Origin: Boletus sp. NGJ
Lineage: Eukaryota > Basidiomycota > Agaricomycetes > Boletales > Boletaceae
Length of the DNA: 64,000 nt
Reading direction: 5' to 3'
Assembly: GCA_019096195.1 (NCBI GenBank)
Contig: JAGTXK010000014.1
Coordinates: forward strand, 62,001 to 126,000
Part shown: piece after piece, positions 45,001 to 57,625 of the stretch
Position numbering within the stretch: the stretch's first letter is position 1
Layout of the letters: every line of letters starts with the position of its first letter
Made by a program: the position numbers and the translations under genes
The notes under the pieces: model-generated
Databases searched by the model: none
What the model was told of the DNA's origin: nothing
What the model saw: the letters and a program-made list of their open reading frames with translations, nothing else

Positions 45001-45326
45001 AATAATGAATACCAAATATAAACAACTCCAGCGAATATTGAGTGACATGCATAGAAAGACATCACCAAGACCATAGCAACGAGCCTGGGACAACCATGCA
45101 TATGTAAGAAAAACCCACACTCACAAAAACTGGAATCATTACAGCCACAATTGTCAAACCCCAGTGACCTTGTAAACAAGGTAATGAAATAAGTGCCGGA
45201 AGAGGTTTAGTAAATTACAGATACTTACAGCTTGTTGTTTTTAGAGTTCTGATTGGCTGATGATCCATTGGTTCTCATCATTATCCCAGATCCTATAGAA
45301 AGCTAGCTAGCTAATACTACCTATGG
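45001..45326. other. Junction between Helitron and Plavaka remnants
   Basis: Low-complexity AT-rich sequence. AGCTAGCTAGCT (45301-45312) is palindromic and could belong to a Helitron 3' hairpin or to a Plavaka terminus. Neither can be proved from the sequence alone. Confidence 0.3.
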
Positions 45327-47798
45327 TTACCTGCTAGAATATTCAACGCCAAAGTGCTCATTATCTCTGACCAAAAGAGAGCTATGGAATAGATTATAGA
45401 TCTCCTTGTCAGAGAAATGATTGAGAATGAAATGGTTATACATCTCCTGGGACATGGTGGACGTGACAACTGACAAGAGAAGTTCTGTCCCATACAATGG
45501 AACAAGCTCAACTGCATGAGTGATGCTGGCCATGGGAATAACCAAGCCATGTCGATGCATTCTCCCATCTGGAGTAAACTCTCTTTCCAGGACATACATC
45601 CCAAGCTCTGACCAATCATCTGGTGAAGAGATTACCTTAAAGAGTTGCACATACACTAGTGGTTCAGTGAAGTAGAAGGGGAGCTCCAACTGCAAGCATA
45701 GAGGGGGACAGGGCTGAAAGATAGCCTGCACCTGAGCAACATAGCACAGCCCTATCATATCATTTGTTAGTAAGCTCCCACAAATGTATGAGAGTACATA
45801 CTGTTCTCTCCTGAGCTCATCAATATTGCATCACAACATCCATAAGGATATTCCTTTGACAGCAGCTTGGCTTGGATGACCTGACTTGGCATAACCATTG
45901 ATGGATGAAAGGTAGACTATAGTTGCACATGTAGTTTGTGATGAAGAAAAAAATTGTTGAATGAATGGCAAATGTGCAAAAGATTGGAAGGTGAAAGAAA
46001 GTGTTTGAGGTACTCTTCATAGCGCTTACTGAAGTCCGGGATGTTATAGAGGGCTATGGCAGCATCCAGGGTGATATTTCTCACATCAGGGGACATGGTG
46101 ACATGGAGAGCTGTTTGCACATTGTGACAAATGGAAGTAGCAAAATGTTGAAGAAGCTCTAACTTCGGAATATAGAAATCTGGTTTAATGGCCCCACTTT
46201 ATGTCTTGCATGCTCCAGCATCCACAACCATATACTTGTGATTATGAAACTCTTGTAACGCATGCTCCATCTTCTCAATGGAGGACTTTATGTGTACAGG
46301 ACTTTGGGCCTGGTAAATGAAGTTGATCATTGATTGAATGGCATGCAGGAAACCGGCCTCGATATTGGGGGCAGTAGCAATGATAGTGACAAGGGTTCTT
46401 TGGATGCCATGGTATTCCCACCCAGTCATCTGGTTGATGTGGCTGACTTCACCAGTGAAATAACATGCCACAATACACTTATGCTGAGCCTTGAATCTCT
46501 TGTCAAGTTCATCCCCAACAACCTCCTTACACCACTTCAAAATATGATCAAAGAAAAACTTGTGCAGCATGTGGAGTATTTCTGGCACTAGGAAAACATG
46601 GGGGTTGGAGAATGGCCAATCACACCAAAAGGGAAGATGGACTCTGCTAAGAAGGAGGAGCTTTGCTAGCTTCTGAAAACAGGTGAGATCTCAAGGATTC
46701 ACATTTTTTGCAAGTTCATATATACGATTGATCATAGCTTCAGTAGTGCGAGGTTCGTGGCAGACATCATTGCTGAAATCCTTTGTGGATGCTTCTGAGA
46801 CAGGGGATGCATTTTTGGTGACACAGGCTATCATAAGTTGTTCTGGTAAATTGGCTGTCCAGGCAGCAAGAGGAGTAAAGCATTATCGAATGTGACCATT
46901 GGGATCAGGAATATAGACACCGAATTTAGCTGCATGTTTGAGATTGGCAGTAACAAGGTTGACACACTTGTGCCAGATGTGTGCCTGCAAGATAGACTGG
47001 TAATCAGAATGGGTCTCAAACTTTGGGATGAGCATAAATGCAACATGTCACCAGGCATGTGAAGTTGCCACCATCCTAATGTGGAAATTGATATTGCTGA
47101 TGCTGAGGAACAGGGGGTGCATCTCTAAGCCTTCAGTCATCCTTGTAACAGAAGTTTTATCTGACATAGCAAGAATTGGCACAATTGTTGTGCCTTCTGG
47201 AAGCTGGTCCTAATACAATGTGAGCGAGTGTAACAATATGAATGGTAAGACTTATCTGTATACCATTAGCTTCTGTGGTGGTAAATCATTCACTGAATTC
47301 ACGACCAGAGGTGCTCTGGATGTGAATGGAATTGAAAGACATTTTGGCTCCATAAACAGGGTTCGAAAATAGTGCCTTTACAACCTCTAGTCCATCACAC
47401 CAGATGAGATAGATTTTGGATTGAGTTTTGTACCCTTGTATATGCAGCTCTATTGACTGCCATTTTGGACCAGATGGTAAACAATCAACCCATCTGAAAA
47501 GTTGATCTGTGGATGTAAAACTAGGCTTGTGGTATTCAGTAAACTAAGATTAAGTTAGTCACCATTTCCATTGTGAGTTGCATCATGAATTACCCAAGGC
47601 AACAAAAGGAATTTAGTGATCTGGCTCCTTGTCAGATTTTCAACCATGAATTTGCCCAATGACCATTCACCCCAAGATCCGAATGAATAATAGATGTTTC
47701 TCCTTCTCTCCTCCTTGAATGAGTGGCGGTCCATCTTCTGAAAACAGTTTTCCTTGGTCCTGAACAGATAACCAGATTGCTTGTAATACCTGCCATAC
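45327..47798 (-). pseudogene. Plavaka-type transposase, decayed (C-terminal and central part)
   Basis: DNA transposon of the Plavaka group found in Agaricomycetes. Minus-strand blocks in protein order: FMVENLTRSQITKFLLLPWV (47650-47580), then IYLIWCDGLEVVKALFSNPV, QLPEGTTIVPILAMSDKTSV and NFHIRMVATSHAW, AAWTANLPEQLMIACVTKNA and PFWCDWPFSNPHVFLVPEIL, HMLHKFFFDHILKWCKEVVG, then HINQMTGWEYHGIQRTLVTI and the C-terminal block FTPDGRMHRHGLVIPMASIT. These match the order in intact Plavaka transposases. At least six stops or frame changes break it. The N-terminal part continues to the right of the inserted gypsy element, at 54923 onward. Confidence 0.8.
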
Positions 47799-48143
47799 TG
47801 AAACGACCTAGACATTTTCTTTCCACTTATCGTAGTTAGCTAACACTTGTCGATCCCACGAATACTTACATAGTTATCTTGAGCCCAGGCCTTATGCCTA
47901 GACCATACATCATACATTAGTCAGACTACGTCACAACCCAATACCCATAGAATGGTCTAGACCCCACTACATCACCATATGTCATATGGAACCTTCTAGT
48001 AGCCTCTACGACCAGCCCTAAGCCGGGTCATGCGTATATAAGATAGTGTACCAACACCTGTATTCCTTAGTCTTGAAATTCCTTTTCTCTCCTGTGGATA
48101 GCACTCTTCACACCCCTAAGGATATTAAGGCTTTTCTCTTTCA
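47799..48143 (+). repeat. 5' LTR of gypsy element
   Basis: TGAAACGACC..CTCTTTCA, with a TATA box (GCGTATATAAG, 48031-48041). A 12-mer AGTCTTGAAATT (48069-48080), about 30 nt beyond the TATA box, is the exact complement of the sequence directly after the LTR. Confidence 0.92.
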
Positions 48144-48155
48144 AATTTCAAGACT
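48144..48155 (+). other. Self-priming-type primer-binding site
   Basis: AATTTCAAGACT starts at the first base after the LTR and is perfectly complementary to 48069-48080, where the transcript is expected to begin. This is the layout known for Tf1/sushi elements, which prime from their own RNA 5' end rather than from a tRNA. Confidence 0.75.
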
Positions 48156-48986
48156 ACTACCTTGTCCCTGGGCTCTTCGCCTCTGGACACTTCCTCCTGT
48201 CTATATCGCTTTTTGCCTAGCTGAGCAAACTTTTTGCTCTCTAGTACCGCTCCCGCTTTCGACCTCAACACTCCCCGCATCTAGCCTCAGAGAAACCATG
48301 ACCTTCCGTTAGCATTAAGCATAACATCCAGCTTATTACAGTGGTTGCTAGTGTGGAGTCTCGTCGCAGCTGCAGGCGAAAATAAGGAGTTAAGAGTCAC
48401 TTTTCCCATTCCTCCATCCACTTTCCGAGTGCATGGGCTCTTCGCCGCTGCTCACCCCATACTGGACCCCAGGTTTAGGGGAACCCGCTAGTGCACATGA
48501 AGCACTCGAGTAGAGCACTCGTTGAAGTGCTTGTCTATATGCCTGTCCAGCGTAATAAATTAGGATAACGTTGCTACCAGGCATAGAGCACTAGCCCCGC
48601 TTCTCTGGTGGTTGTTGACCAGAGCGTACGCTGGTACTATGATAGTGTACCCAGGTTCGCGTGATCACCCGCAACGTCAGGTAGCTATGACAAGGAGGTT
48701 TATCTCGCCTTCCTCCCGTGTAGCACCTTCCCATAGTAAGGAAGTTATCCTCTGGTTCCCCCACTCGACTCTCCCACTTCACGACGGTGTGTGGTCTTTC
48801 CTGCCGTCTTCTTTTTAAAGCTGCCTTTGGACACCCCCCGCACCTACAACGTCTTCTGTCAACGATACGTCTGGGCGCATCCAGACTACTGCTTCATCGT
48901 CCACACCACTCTCACAACTTACTCCATGCACACTCACCATCTCCACACCATCACTCACCTCGCTGAACTCGCCAGATTACGACAAG

Positions 48987-50430
48987 ATGACCACCATTCC
49001 CAACCCGTACTCTCACCCCACCTCCATGGCCCCCGCACCAGGCAGCTTCAGGGACCTGGCCAACTGGGCGGCCGCCCAGGGCCTTCCAATCCTCCAGCTG
49101 GTCCAGCCAATCCCACAACTCCCCGTCGCGACACACCTACAACAGGAGGTCGCCCAATACAATCTCCACCAATCAATACTCCAGTACAACATCTGGCACC
49201 AGGCATTCATGGCAGACCCAGAAGCGGCTGGACCGCCGCCCCCAATCGAGGTCCCCCGCGTGGACCCTCCCACTCCAGACCCCTCCATGCTAACCTCCCC
49301 GAGACAAACCATCCGGGTCAACATGCCATCGCCCGCAAGAACATCCCAGGTCCAACCCCACTACCCACCGCAGGGCCCTCCTCCTTCCCATCCGCTGCCG
49401 TCCCTGCCGTCGCCTTCCTCCCACCCGAATTCACCTGGGCTCCCAAGGGCTGCAGCACGTGGTTTTCCCCCCACATCCCTGAGGATAGGAAAGAGCCTCG
49501 CGGCTAAGCCGGAACACTATGACGGCAATAAGGAAAAATTCGTGCAATGGTGGCACACGGTGATGCTATACCTCAACGGCTTCAAGACGGAGCCCACCAA
49601 CCGCCAAAAGATTTTAATCACCCTCTCATATATGTGCAGCGAGAACGCGGCTGGCCACTCCTCCGACCTCCTTACTGAAGGCGACGCCTACGCCGCAGTA
49701 AGCTTTGAGTTCTTCACTGATAAGTTGAAGAAAACTTTCCAACCCGCTGGCCTCGTCAGAATAGCCGAACAGAAACTCTTTTCCCTCTGGCAGGGGAAGG
49801 AGACTGTTGAGGATTACTTTACCCGGCTATATCAATTGGCGATAGAGGCCAAATTCGACGTGCGAATCAACGGTCGGACGATTGTAAACCAAATCCACCA
49901 CCAGGCTCGAAACGACCTAGTGGAGTATGTCGAGAGGTATAAGCCAGACCTTATCGACAGCACGGACATCCGCGAATGGGAGACCACCCTCGTACGGGCA
50001 GAAGAGGTACTTGGCGCCATTGCGGAGTGCAAGAAGGCCTTTTCCATCTACGCAACGGGCCCCACCTATAACCCTTGATTCGTATCATGCCCCCGCTACA
50101 ATCCGCCTGCTGCACTGCCCCCCTCGACGCCCGCAGTGCGTTTGCACCCTCAACAAACCGGGACGTTCCCCGGGCAAGGCGCTCCTATGGAGCTTGACAA
50201 GGCATGTGCAGCTGGGCTGTGCAGAAAATGTAGGAAACCATGGCCATGTGCTGACCACCCCCCACACCCTCGCCCACAGGCGAGAAGCATCATGGTGAAC
50301 GGACAGGAGGTTTCCCCCGAGATGTTTGCTACTATACGAGCAATGATGGACTCGGCCGAGGCTTCCAAAGAGGAGCCTGTAGTATACGCGTTGGATGTAC
50401 AAGGAGATTCGGGTTTTCAAGCTGTATAGT
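48987..50430 (+). pseudogene. gag region of gypsy element
   Basis: Capsid-like segment with EHYDGNKEKFVQWWHTVMLY, FFTDKLKKTFQPAGLVRIAE and WQGKETVEDYFTRLYQLAIE, the retrotransposon gag core. Downstream, GLCRKCRKPWPCADHP is a cysteine-rich knuckle with unusual spacing. The N-terminal 170 residues are Pro-rich. The region is broken. Confidence 0.85.
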
Positions 50431-50689
50431 AGATACCAGTTGCCCTACTGTACCCACTAAGTCATTGTCATGCAATCGATTCGCCGTGTTAGACATAGAT
50501 GAGACTGAAACCGTAAACCAAGTGAATCTCCCCGGCACACCGCCAACGAAAAATATAACCATCATGCCATGAAGAGTCAAGTTCGCACCATCAGTAAAAT
50601 GAGATGATGAACCGAACGACGCCAATACCATCCCCCGCAAGCATCCAAAGGAAGCACGAAAGGAAGAGACGTCCTCTCGCTCTTGGTTG

Positions 50690-53600
50690 AACATGTTGGA
50701 CCCCTGGTCCATATGTTGGATGAAGGCTCAGGTGGAGAACACGGATGTAGAACGAAGCATCCACCACCTCAAGTCCTTCGTCCACGACACAAGAGCGATT
50801 GAAGTGTCTCAGGACCTCGTGCAGGATCTCCGAAAACTCTTGAATGAGGAAGCGTACTGGGTCCTTCACGACCTACAACACGCACCCAAGTTCCGAAAGG
50901 CATCCCCTCGAACAGCAAAGAGGAACTCATTAGAAATCCCCGTCAAGGTGACCCTTGCAAATCGCCAGACAGCCGAAGTCAAAGCATTGATCGACTCCGG
51001 CTGCACGGGATCTTCTATACATGAGGACTTTATAGCCAAAAAGGGAGTACCCACTCACTCCCTCCCCTGTCCCCTTACCATGTACAATGCTGACGGGACA
51101 CCAAATGCCGGAGGTAAAGTAGAAAAGTTCATGATACTCAAGCTCCAGGTACATGACCACAAGGAACAACTGGCCCTCGCAGTGACAAACCTTAGGCCGA
51201 ATATGATATTCCTGGGTCACGACTGGCTGAAGACTCACAATCTGGCCATTGACTGGAAAACGGGTAGAATCTCCTTCTGCTGTAAAGGAGACCACATCAC
51301 GAACAACGTAGACGAAGAGGAGGACGAAATTGATGTAGACTATATGCCCTCACAGGGCGATCGCTCATTCAAGCTCGATGTAGTAGAATATATGAGAAAT
51401 CAAAACGTTGCAACAGAAGTAGCAATTAAAGACTACGTTCAGAAAAAGAAGAAAACCTTCGAGGAAGCCACCCCAAAGTACGTCCATGAGTTCAAAGACG
51501 TCTTTGACAAAGAGAGCTTCAACGCCCTACCCCTGAGACGTCCTTGGGACCACACTATCGAGCTCCTCCCGGGAAACCATGAGGTAGACTGTAAGGTCTA
51601 CCCATTAAATCCCGGTGAACAGAAAGAACTCGATGCCTTCCTCAAAGAAAACTTGAAGTCTGGAAGGATACGACCTTCCAAGTCCCCCTTCGCATCAGCA
51701 TTCTTCTTCATCAAAAAGAAAGACAGACACCTCTGCCCCGTACAAGATTACCGCAAGCTAAATGCAGTGACAAAGAGAAATCGCTACCCGCTCCCCCTCA
51801 TCAACGAACTGGTCGACAAACTCAAATCGGCCAAATACTACACTAAGTTCAACATGAGATGGGGGTACAATAACATACAGATGGCTGAAGGAGACGAATG
51901 GAAGGCAGCCTTCCGAACCAACCACGGTCTATTCGAGCCGCTTGTGATGTTCTTCGGACTCACCAATTCCCCAGCAATGTTCCAAACCATGATGAATGCG
52001 TTGTTTAAGAATTTGGTGGACCGAGGTGTAGTGGTCGTCTACATAGATGATATCATGATATTCACGCAGACGCTCGAGGAACACTGGAAGGTAGTACGAG
52101 AGGTGCTACAAATCCTAAGAGACGCCCACCTGTACCTACACCACAACAAGTGCGACTTCGAGGTCCAAGAAACCGAATTCCTCGGACTCATCATCACACA
52201 AGACAAGGTAAAGATGGACGACAAGAAGGTGGAAGCCATCAAAAGCTGGCCAGTCCCCACTTCGAAGAAAACGCTGAGAGGTTTCCTAGGATTCCTCAAC
52301 TTCTACCGGCGGTTCGTAAAGAACTTCGCCATGATCACATGCCCCCTAAACGTGCTCACGTCGGTAAAGAAAGATTTCGAGTGGACGACGGCCTGCCAAG
52401 AGGCCTTCCAAACCCTTAAAAACACCATCTCCTCCGCCCCAGTGCTCGCCATGCCAACTGACAATGACCCCTACTGCATCGAAACCGACGGTTCTGGCAT
52501 TGGCATCGGTGCGATCCTCCCTCAACGCCACGACGGTGTATGGCACCCCGTCACCTTTATCTCCCACTCCCTCAATGACGCCGAGCAGAACTATCATGCA
52601 GCTGACCCGGAAATGCTCACCATCATGTTCGCACTCAACGAATGGCGTCAGTACCTCCTCAAAGCCACGCATCCAATCGAGATCTGAACGGATCACAAGA
52701 ACCTCAAGTTCTTCCACAGACCCCAGGATCTCACACGTCACCAGGCCCGTTGGCAACAGGTGCTACAAGAATACCACGTAGTCATCAGCCACTGCTCTGG
52801 CAAAACAAATCCCATTGACCCTCTGTCTAGGAGGCCATGAAAAGGGGGTGACATCCAATAACACTGCACAAACGCTACTTCCCGACACCCTTTTTTCCCC
52901 TCCCCCCTCACCAACCTCCACCACAGTCTCCCTCAAAGCCATCGCACCCACAAGCATGCTCGCGAGAATCACCAAGATGCAATACAAACTCGAGCAGTTT
53001 GCAAAAGACGGCTTAGAGAAAGAAGGTTCACACTGGACTCGCAAGGAAGGACTCATCTATTGGAAGACGCTCATATACGTGCCAAACGATGCGAAACTCC
53101 GAGAAGACATCCTAATTGCAAACCTTGATCACCCAATCGCTGGCCATCCCGGTATCCGATGAACACATGACTTAATCATGAGCGAGTATTACTGGCCATC
53201 CCTACGTAGAGATGTGGAGTCATACATAAAAGGTTGTGATGTCTGCCAAAAGGTTAAAGCCAAAACCTCGGCAATCAACACTCTGCTCCACCCAAACGAA
53301 ATCCCATCATCCCCATGGGAAATCATCTCCGTAGACTTAATCGGCCCCCTCCCCCAACCCGATGGCAAAAATGCCATCTTGGTCGTCGTCGACCGATTCT
53401 CCAAAATGATCCACCTAACACCCATGATGGACACCATTACGTCACAAGGAGTCGCGACAATCTTTCGCGATCAAGTGTTCAAACTCCACAGCGTTCCACG
53501 GAAGGTGATCTCAGATAGGGGAACTCAATTCGTGTCATCCTTTATGCATGACCTCTACTCCCTCCTCAGCATCGAAGCCAACCCGTCCACAGCCTACCAT

Positions 53601-54566
53601 TCCCAGACCGACAGCCAGACGGAGCGCATCAACCGAGAGGTGGAAAAATACCTGCGCATATACGTAAACCATCACCAAACTGACTGGGCAGAGTGGCTAC
53701 CACTAGCTGAATTCGCTCACAATTTGCAGACCACCAGTGCCACCGGTGTCTCGCCCTTCCTACTCAACTACGGGCAACAACCGCTCCTACCCCACAAACG
53801 AGTAGAGGTATGAAATGAATCCGCTGCCTCCTTCACCGAAACAATGAAGAAACATCACAACTCGGCAAAAGACGCACTGGAAAAGGCAGCACAAGCAATG
53901 AAAGCCTCACACGACAAACATGCCTCCCCTGTCGTCGAATACACCACCAGTCAACAGGTCCTATTAGAGGGAACTCACATCCGGACTGATCGACTGACAA
54001 AAAAATTTGATGACAGACGACACAGGCCATTCCAGGTGAAGCGAAAAGTGGGTGAAGCCTCCTACGAGCTCGACCTCCCAAAGACATGGAAGGGGATCCA
54101 CCCCGTTTTCCATGAATCACTCCTCACACCCTACCGCGTTGGCACTGCCCCCTCCCAGACAAAACTGGAGCCACCACCCCTGGTTATTGTCCAACAGCAG
54201 GAAGAGTACGAGGTCGAACACATTGCCAACTCACACAAGCGACGTGGCAGAACGGAATACCTACTACAGTGGAAGGGATACCCTCGAGAAGAGCGCACAT
54301 GGAAACCCAAGAAGAATGTCTTGCATGCACCACAGGCAATTGAGAAATTCCATCGCCAGAACCCCACCGCTGTCCGCATCCTTACGAACGACAAGTGTGA
54401 CTGCCCTATGTGCACGCTCCCAAACGCCCCCCTGTTTGACGATCCTTCATTCCGTTCATACGCCGCATCACTTAATCGCCTCCCTGACCACCTCTTCGAG
54501 ATCCCCGACCCTCTCAACGACCTCAAACTCACCGGTATCATCATCGACCAGGAGTTCGACGTTTAA
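50690..54566 (+). pseudogene. pol region of gypsy element
   Basis: Aspartic protease (ALIDSGCTGSSIHEDFIAKK), reverse transcriptase (PVQDYRKLNAVTKRNRYPLP and the catalytic YIDDIMIF), RNase H (ETDGSGIGIGAILPQ), integrase zinc domain and core (ISVDLIGPLPQPDGKNAIL, STAYHSQTDSQTERINRE) and a chromodomain (GRTEYLLQWKGYPREERTWK). The order protease-RT-RNase H-integrase-chromodomain defines a Ty3/gypsy chromovirus. The region is broken in several places. Confidence 0.9.
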
Positions 54567-54577
54567 AAAGGGGGTAA

Positions 54578-54922
54578 TGAAATGACCTAGACATTTTCTT
54601 TCCACTTATCGTAGTTAGCTAACACTTGTCGATCCCACGAATGCTTACATAGTTATCTCGAGCCCAGGCCTTACGCCTAGATCATACGTCATACATTAGT
54701 CAGACTACGTCACAACCCAATACCCATAGAACGGTCTAGACCCCACTACATCACCATACGTCATATGGAACCTTCTAGTAGCCTCTACGACCAGCCCTAA
54801 GCCGGGTCATGCGTATATAAGATAGTGTACCAACACCTGTATTCCTTAGTCTTAAAATTCCTTTTCTCTCCTGTGGATAGCGCTCTTCGCACCCCTAAGG
54901 ATATTAAGGCTTTTCTCTTTCA
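54578..54922 (+). repeat. 3' LTR of gypsy element
   Basis: Same length as the 5' LTR (345 bp) and preceded by a polypurine tract. It differs from the 5' LTR only by transitions. Confidence 0.92.
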
Positions 54923-55010
54923 CATACCAGCTGCTGGAAGGGGTTCCTGCATCCCCACTGTGTTGTGAGGGCTGATCACCAAAGTTCTGCAAATTCAACA
55001 GCCAACATGA
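54923..55010 (-). pseudogene. Plavaka transposase, N-proximal piece beyond the gypsy insertion
   Basis: On the minus strand this reads FGDQPSQHSGDAGTPSSSWY and is cut at the CATAC target site of the gypsy element; the protein continues at 47798 with GRYYKQSGYLFR. The start of the transposase is not recognisable further right. Confidence 0.55.
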
Positions 55011-55326
55011 ATTGCTTGAGTTGAGATGCTCTGTTAGGTGCTAGGAGTTGTAAAAGGTGCATTGCAAGATGAGTTTGGACATAAATACCTAGATCAAATT
55101 ATTTGCTTGTTCTCTGACATGGATGAAAAGAATGTTACTCACTGACTTTCATACAGTGGAATTTCAGTTATAGGTGCTGTTTCTGTAGGGTGCGTCATTT
55201 AAAGGTTTGTGTGTGGTGGGTCAACAGCACTGCAAAATCTCTAAGTCTTTCAAACTCCAGTCATAACAGTACCAAGGCAACAGATGGTGGTCTGCTACTA
55301 TTGACTACAAAGCTTTCTGCATTCTG

Positions 55327-56129
55327 ATGTCTAGCAAAACTTCTTCCCCTCCTCTTCCCCCTTCCTCACCAGAGAGACAGCCTAAGAATTCCTCCAATCT
55401 AGAGCTCAACAATAGCCAAATATCCAACAGGGCTGGGGTCAGCTCATCCCATTCCGTTCATTCCAAATCAAACTCTAGGTCTTATAGACCTTATTGCTAC
55501 TCCTCTGTGTCAAGGGCCATGGGAGCACAATTCACTGACAAGTTGTTAGCACGTTCTTCTTCTGATGGCCTTGACATTTCAGACATTGAAAAGGCAAGTT
55601 AACCGATACACTTTTACTTGTATTTAGTAGCTCATTCTTATATAAGGGGAGGCCTGTTTTTATATCTGGCCTTCAATCTTTCTCCAATGCAGCTCTTCAA
55701 GAAATCACCCTGATGAAACATGCTGATCATGAAAACAAGTGCCACAGGGCACTAGCATCAGCATGGGAGGTCAAGTTGGTTGAGCACAGGCTCAACTTCA
55801 TTCGGATAATGCACACTGATGATGTAGCTGCCATTGAGGAATCTCTTGTTGAGAACAACAGTGATTCACCCCCCTTGACTACCTCTATTTCCAACCTGGA
55901 AGATATGAAGGAGTTTGCTGAGGAAGTCAATCTCGAGGATGTAGCATTTGTGAACGCCAATATGCATCTAGATCAAGTTGAAGCTGGTGTTGCTATCCAT
56001 CACCAGATTAAACAGCAACACGAACAGGGTACTATGGTATATGACTTGACCAATCTGGAAGATGGTATCCAGGTCTACGATGAGTTCAAAGGTGAGCATG
56101 CAGTATTGCATGGTAAGTTTTTTTCTTGA
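55327..56129 (+). CDS. Uncertain spliced ORF in repeat island
   Basis: No family recognised. The ATG at 55327 gives MSSKTSSPPLPPSSPERQPK and a Ser-rich exon ending DGLDISDIEKA. An intron (about 55598-55691, ending TGCAG) can join it to TLQEITLMKHADHENKCHRA, then LASAWEVKLVEHRLNFIRIM and ESLVENNSDSPPLTTSISNL, with a helical acidic segment. A GTAAGT at about 56115 suggests a further intron, and the stretch at 56490-56735 (Pro-rich end) could be a later exon. It lies between Plavaka and gag-like remnants, so it may be an accessory ORF of a transposon rather than a host gene. Low confidence. Confidence 0.3.
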
Positions 56130-57625
56130 TCTGATTAATACCTGGACTTATGAACACAGTTTGAGGACAAATATCTGTTATTTATTTCTTGACTTGTGTG
56201 TGCTTTGTACCTGCATCATGTAGCTATGTGTTCAATTATGATTATCTTGATTCTTTTCTTTTTGGATTCAGGGTTAGATGGTCCTATGGTTTAAGGTCAG
56301 CTAGCAGCCACTTGACATGTAGCTGTCCAATACATTCATCTCTCCATGTCCCAACCAAGTGCTTGTGGTGTGAGAGGCCGAGGTAGATGACACTGCACTG
56401 CATTCACAGGACTGGTGAGTGTTCTTATTTTGACCTGGATTATTCACTGATATGTCTAGAATTACTGTGCAGAAAACAGGTTCAACCTATTGGGCAGGGC
56501 GATTGACTCCCAGCTCTCAAATGCTTTCAAACAACCCCTCTCATATGACACCTATAGGCCATTGATGGGTGCTGAACAGCACACTATGCCTGAGACCTCC
56601 ACAACAACCCAGTGGCCCCAACTCAACCATATTGGACATGATCTACTACTACTACACCACCCAGATCTACTTTTTCCTGAGCAGCATGTTGGCATTGACT
56701 ACGACCCACCCCTCCCACCACCACCACCCAACTGAGGGCCAGAGCATAACATTTAACTCATGGCTGCGTATCGCACCCCATAGCAAGATGAAGTAACATG
56801 CGGTGAGCCTTTTCAGTGTGGGGTTGTCAGTGTAAGACCTTCTTCTATTGCACATACCACATAGTGACTAACTGCATATTTAATTCGACACAAAAAGCTC
56901 ATATGATGTTTGCAGAACTCGTACTATTCGTATTAAAACCTTCATAATCTGGTGACACGTTACCAAGTAATCAATCTCCTAGTTGATTACTGGACTAGCT
57001 GGACTTGAGCAACTGGCTCCCTAGGCCCGAGTTCCCTAGATATGGGGTACTGACAGCTAGCTTTATATAGAGTCTCCTCTAGAGTGAGGGACATCCCTAT
57101 GACCAATGGTGGAGTCTTGGACTTTGAAGATATAGTGACACCTGTCATCCTATCTGGGCAGAACCCTGTCTGCATTGGTGTTGCCACTGGTTAGGCGCAT
57201 GAATGGATAGCAAAGAGACTGCACAAGTGTGAGGTGATGACTAGAAGTATCACGAGCATGAGTGATATCACTTCCAGAGTGGGTGCAGACCCTGAAGTGA
57301 AGTGGAACTGAAAGTGGGGTTGATTACATGGTAAGAAGTGTAGATCAAGGTTAAAGGTTACATGAAGGGCGTACACCTGTATATATAGATCTTTCCAATC
57401 TAGGGCAGGCTTCTCATCATATATAGTAATATGAGATTGTAGATTGAATATTACTATAAAAGAAGATCAAAGGCATCAGATGAATGAGGAATTGAAATAC
57501 TAGGCTATATATGAGAGAACATAGCCGAGGAGGCAATGTCTGTGATTGAATCAGAGATGGAATGTATGTAGGTGAAATAGAGGGTTGTGTCACAGCCATA
57601 GTAATGCATCACCTAGAAAGGGCGT
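56130..57625. other. No supported gene
   Basis: Repeat-island sequence. The open stretch at 56490-56735 (Leu/His/Pro-rich) may be an exon of the ORF to its left. The rest shows only short ORFs without domains. Confidence 0.35.

Larger units (their letters stand above)
47799..54922 (+). mobile_element. Full-length chromodomain Ty3/gypsy retrotransposon, broken
   Basis: Chromovirus-type LTR element, 7.1 kb, inserted into the Plavaka transposase. It has 345-bp LTRs and a perfect 5-bp target duplication CATAC (47794-47798 and 54923-54927). Parts in order: 5' LTR, primer-binding site at 48144-48155, a leader of about 0.8 kb, gag (about 49.0-50.4 kb), pol with protease, reverse transcriptase, RNase H and integrase (about 50.7-53.8 kb), chromodomain (about 54.2-54.4 kb), polypurine tract (AAAAAGGGGG, just before the 3' LTR) and 3' LTR. 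The coding region is broken in about five places. The LTRs differ at 11 of 345 positions (3.2%), so it is a moderately old insertion. Confidence 0.93.

Noticed and set aside
45301-45312. AGCTAGCTAGCT as the Helitron 3' hairpin
   Set aside because: No CTRR end follows at the expected distance; it could equally be a Plavaka terminus or simple repeat.
55327-56735. A confident host gene in the island
   Set aside because: Splicing can be drawn, but no family is recognised and both neighbours are transposon remnants, so it is listed only as an uncertain ORF.
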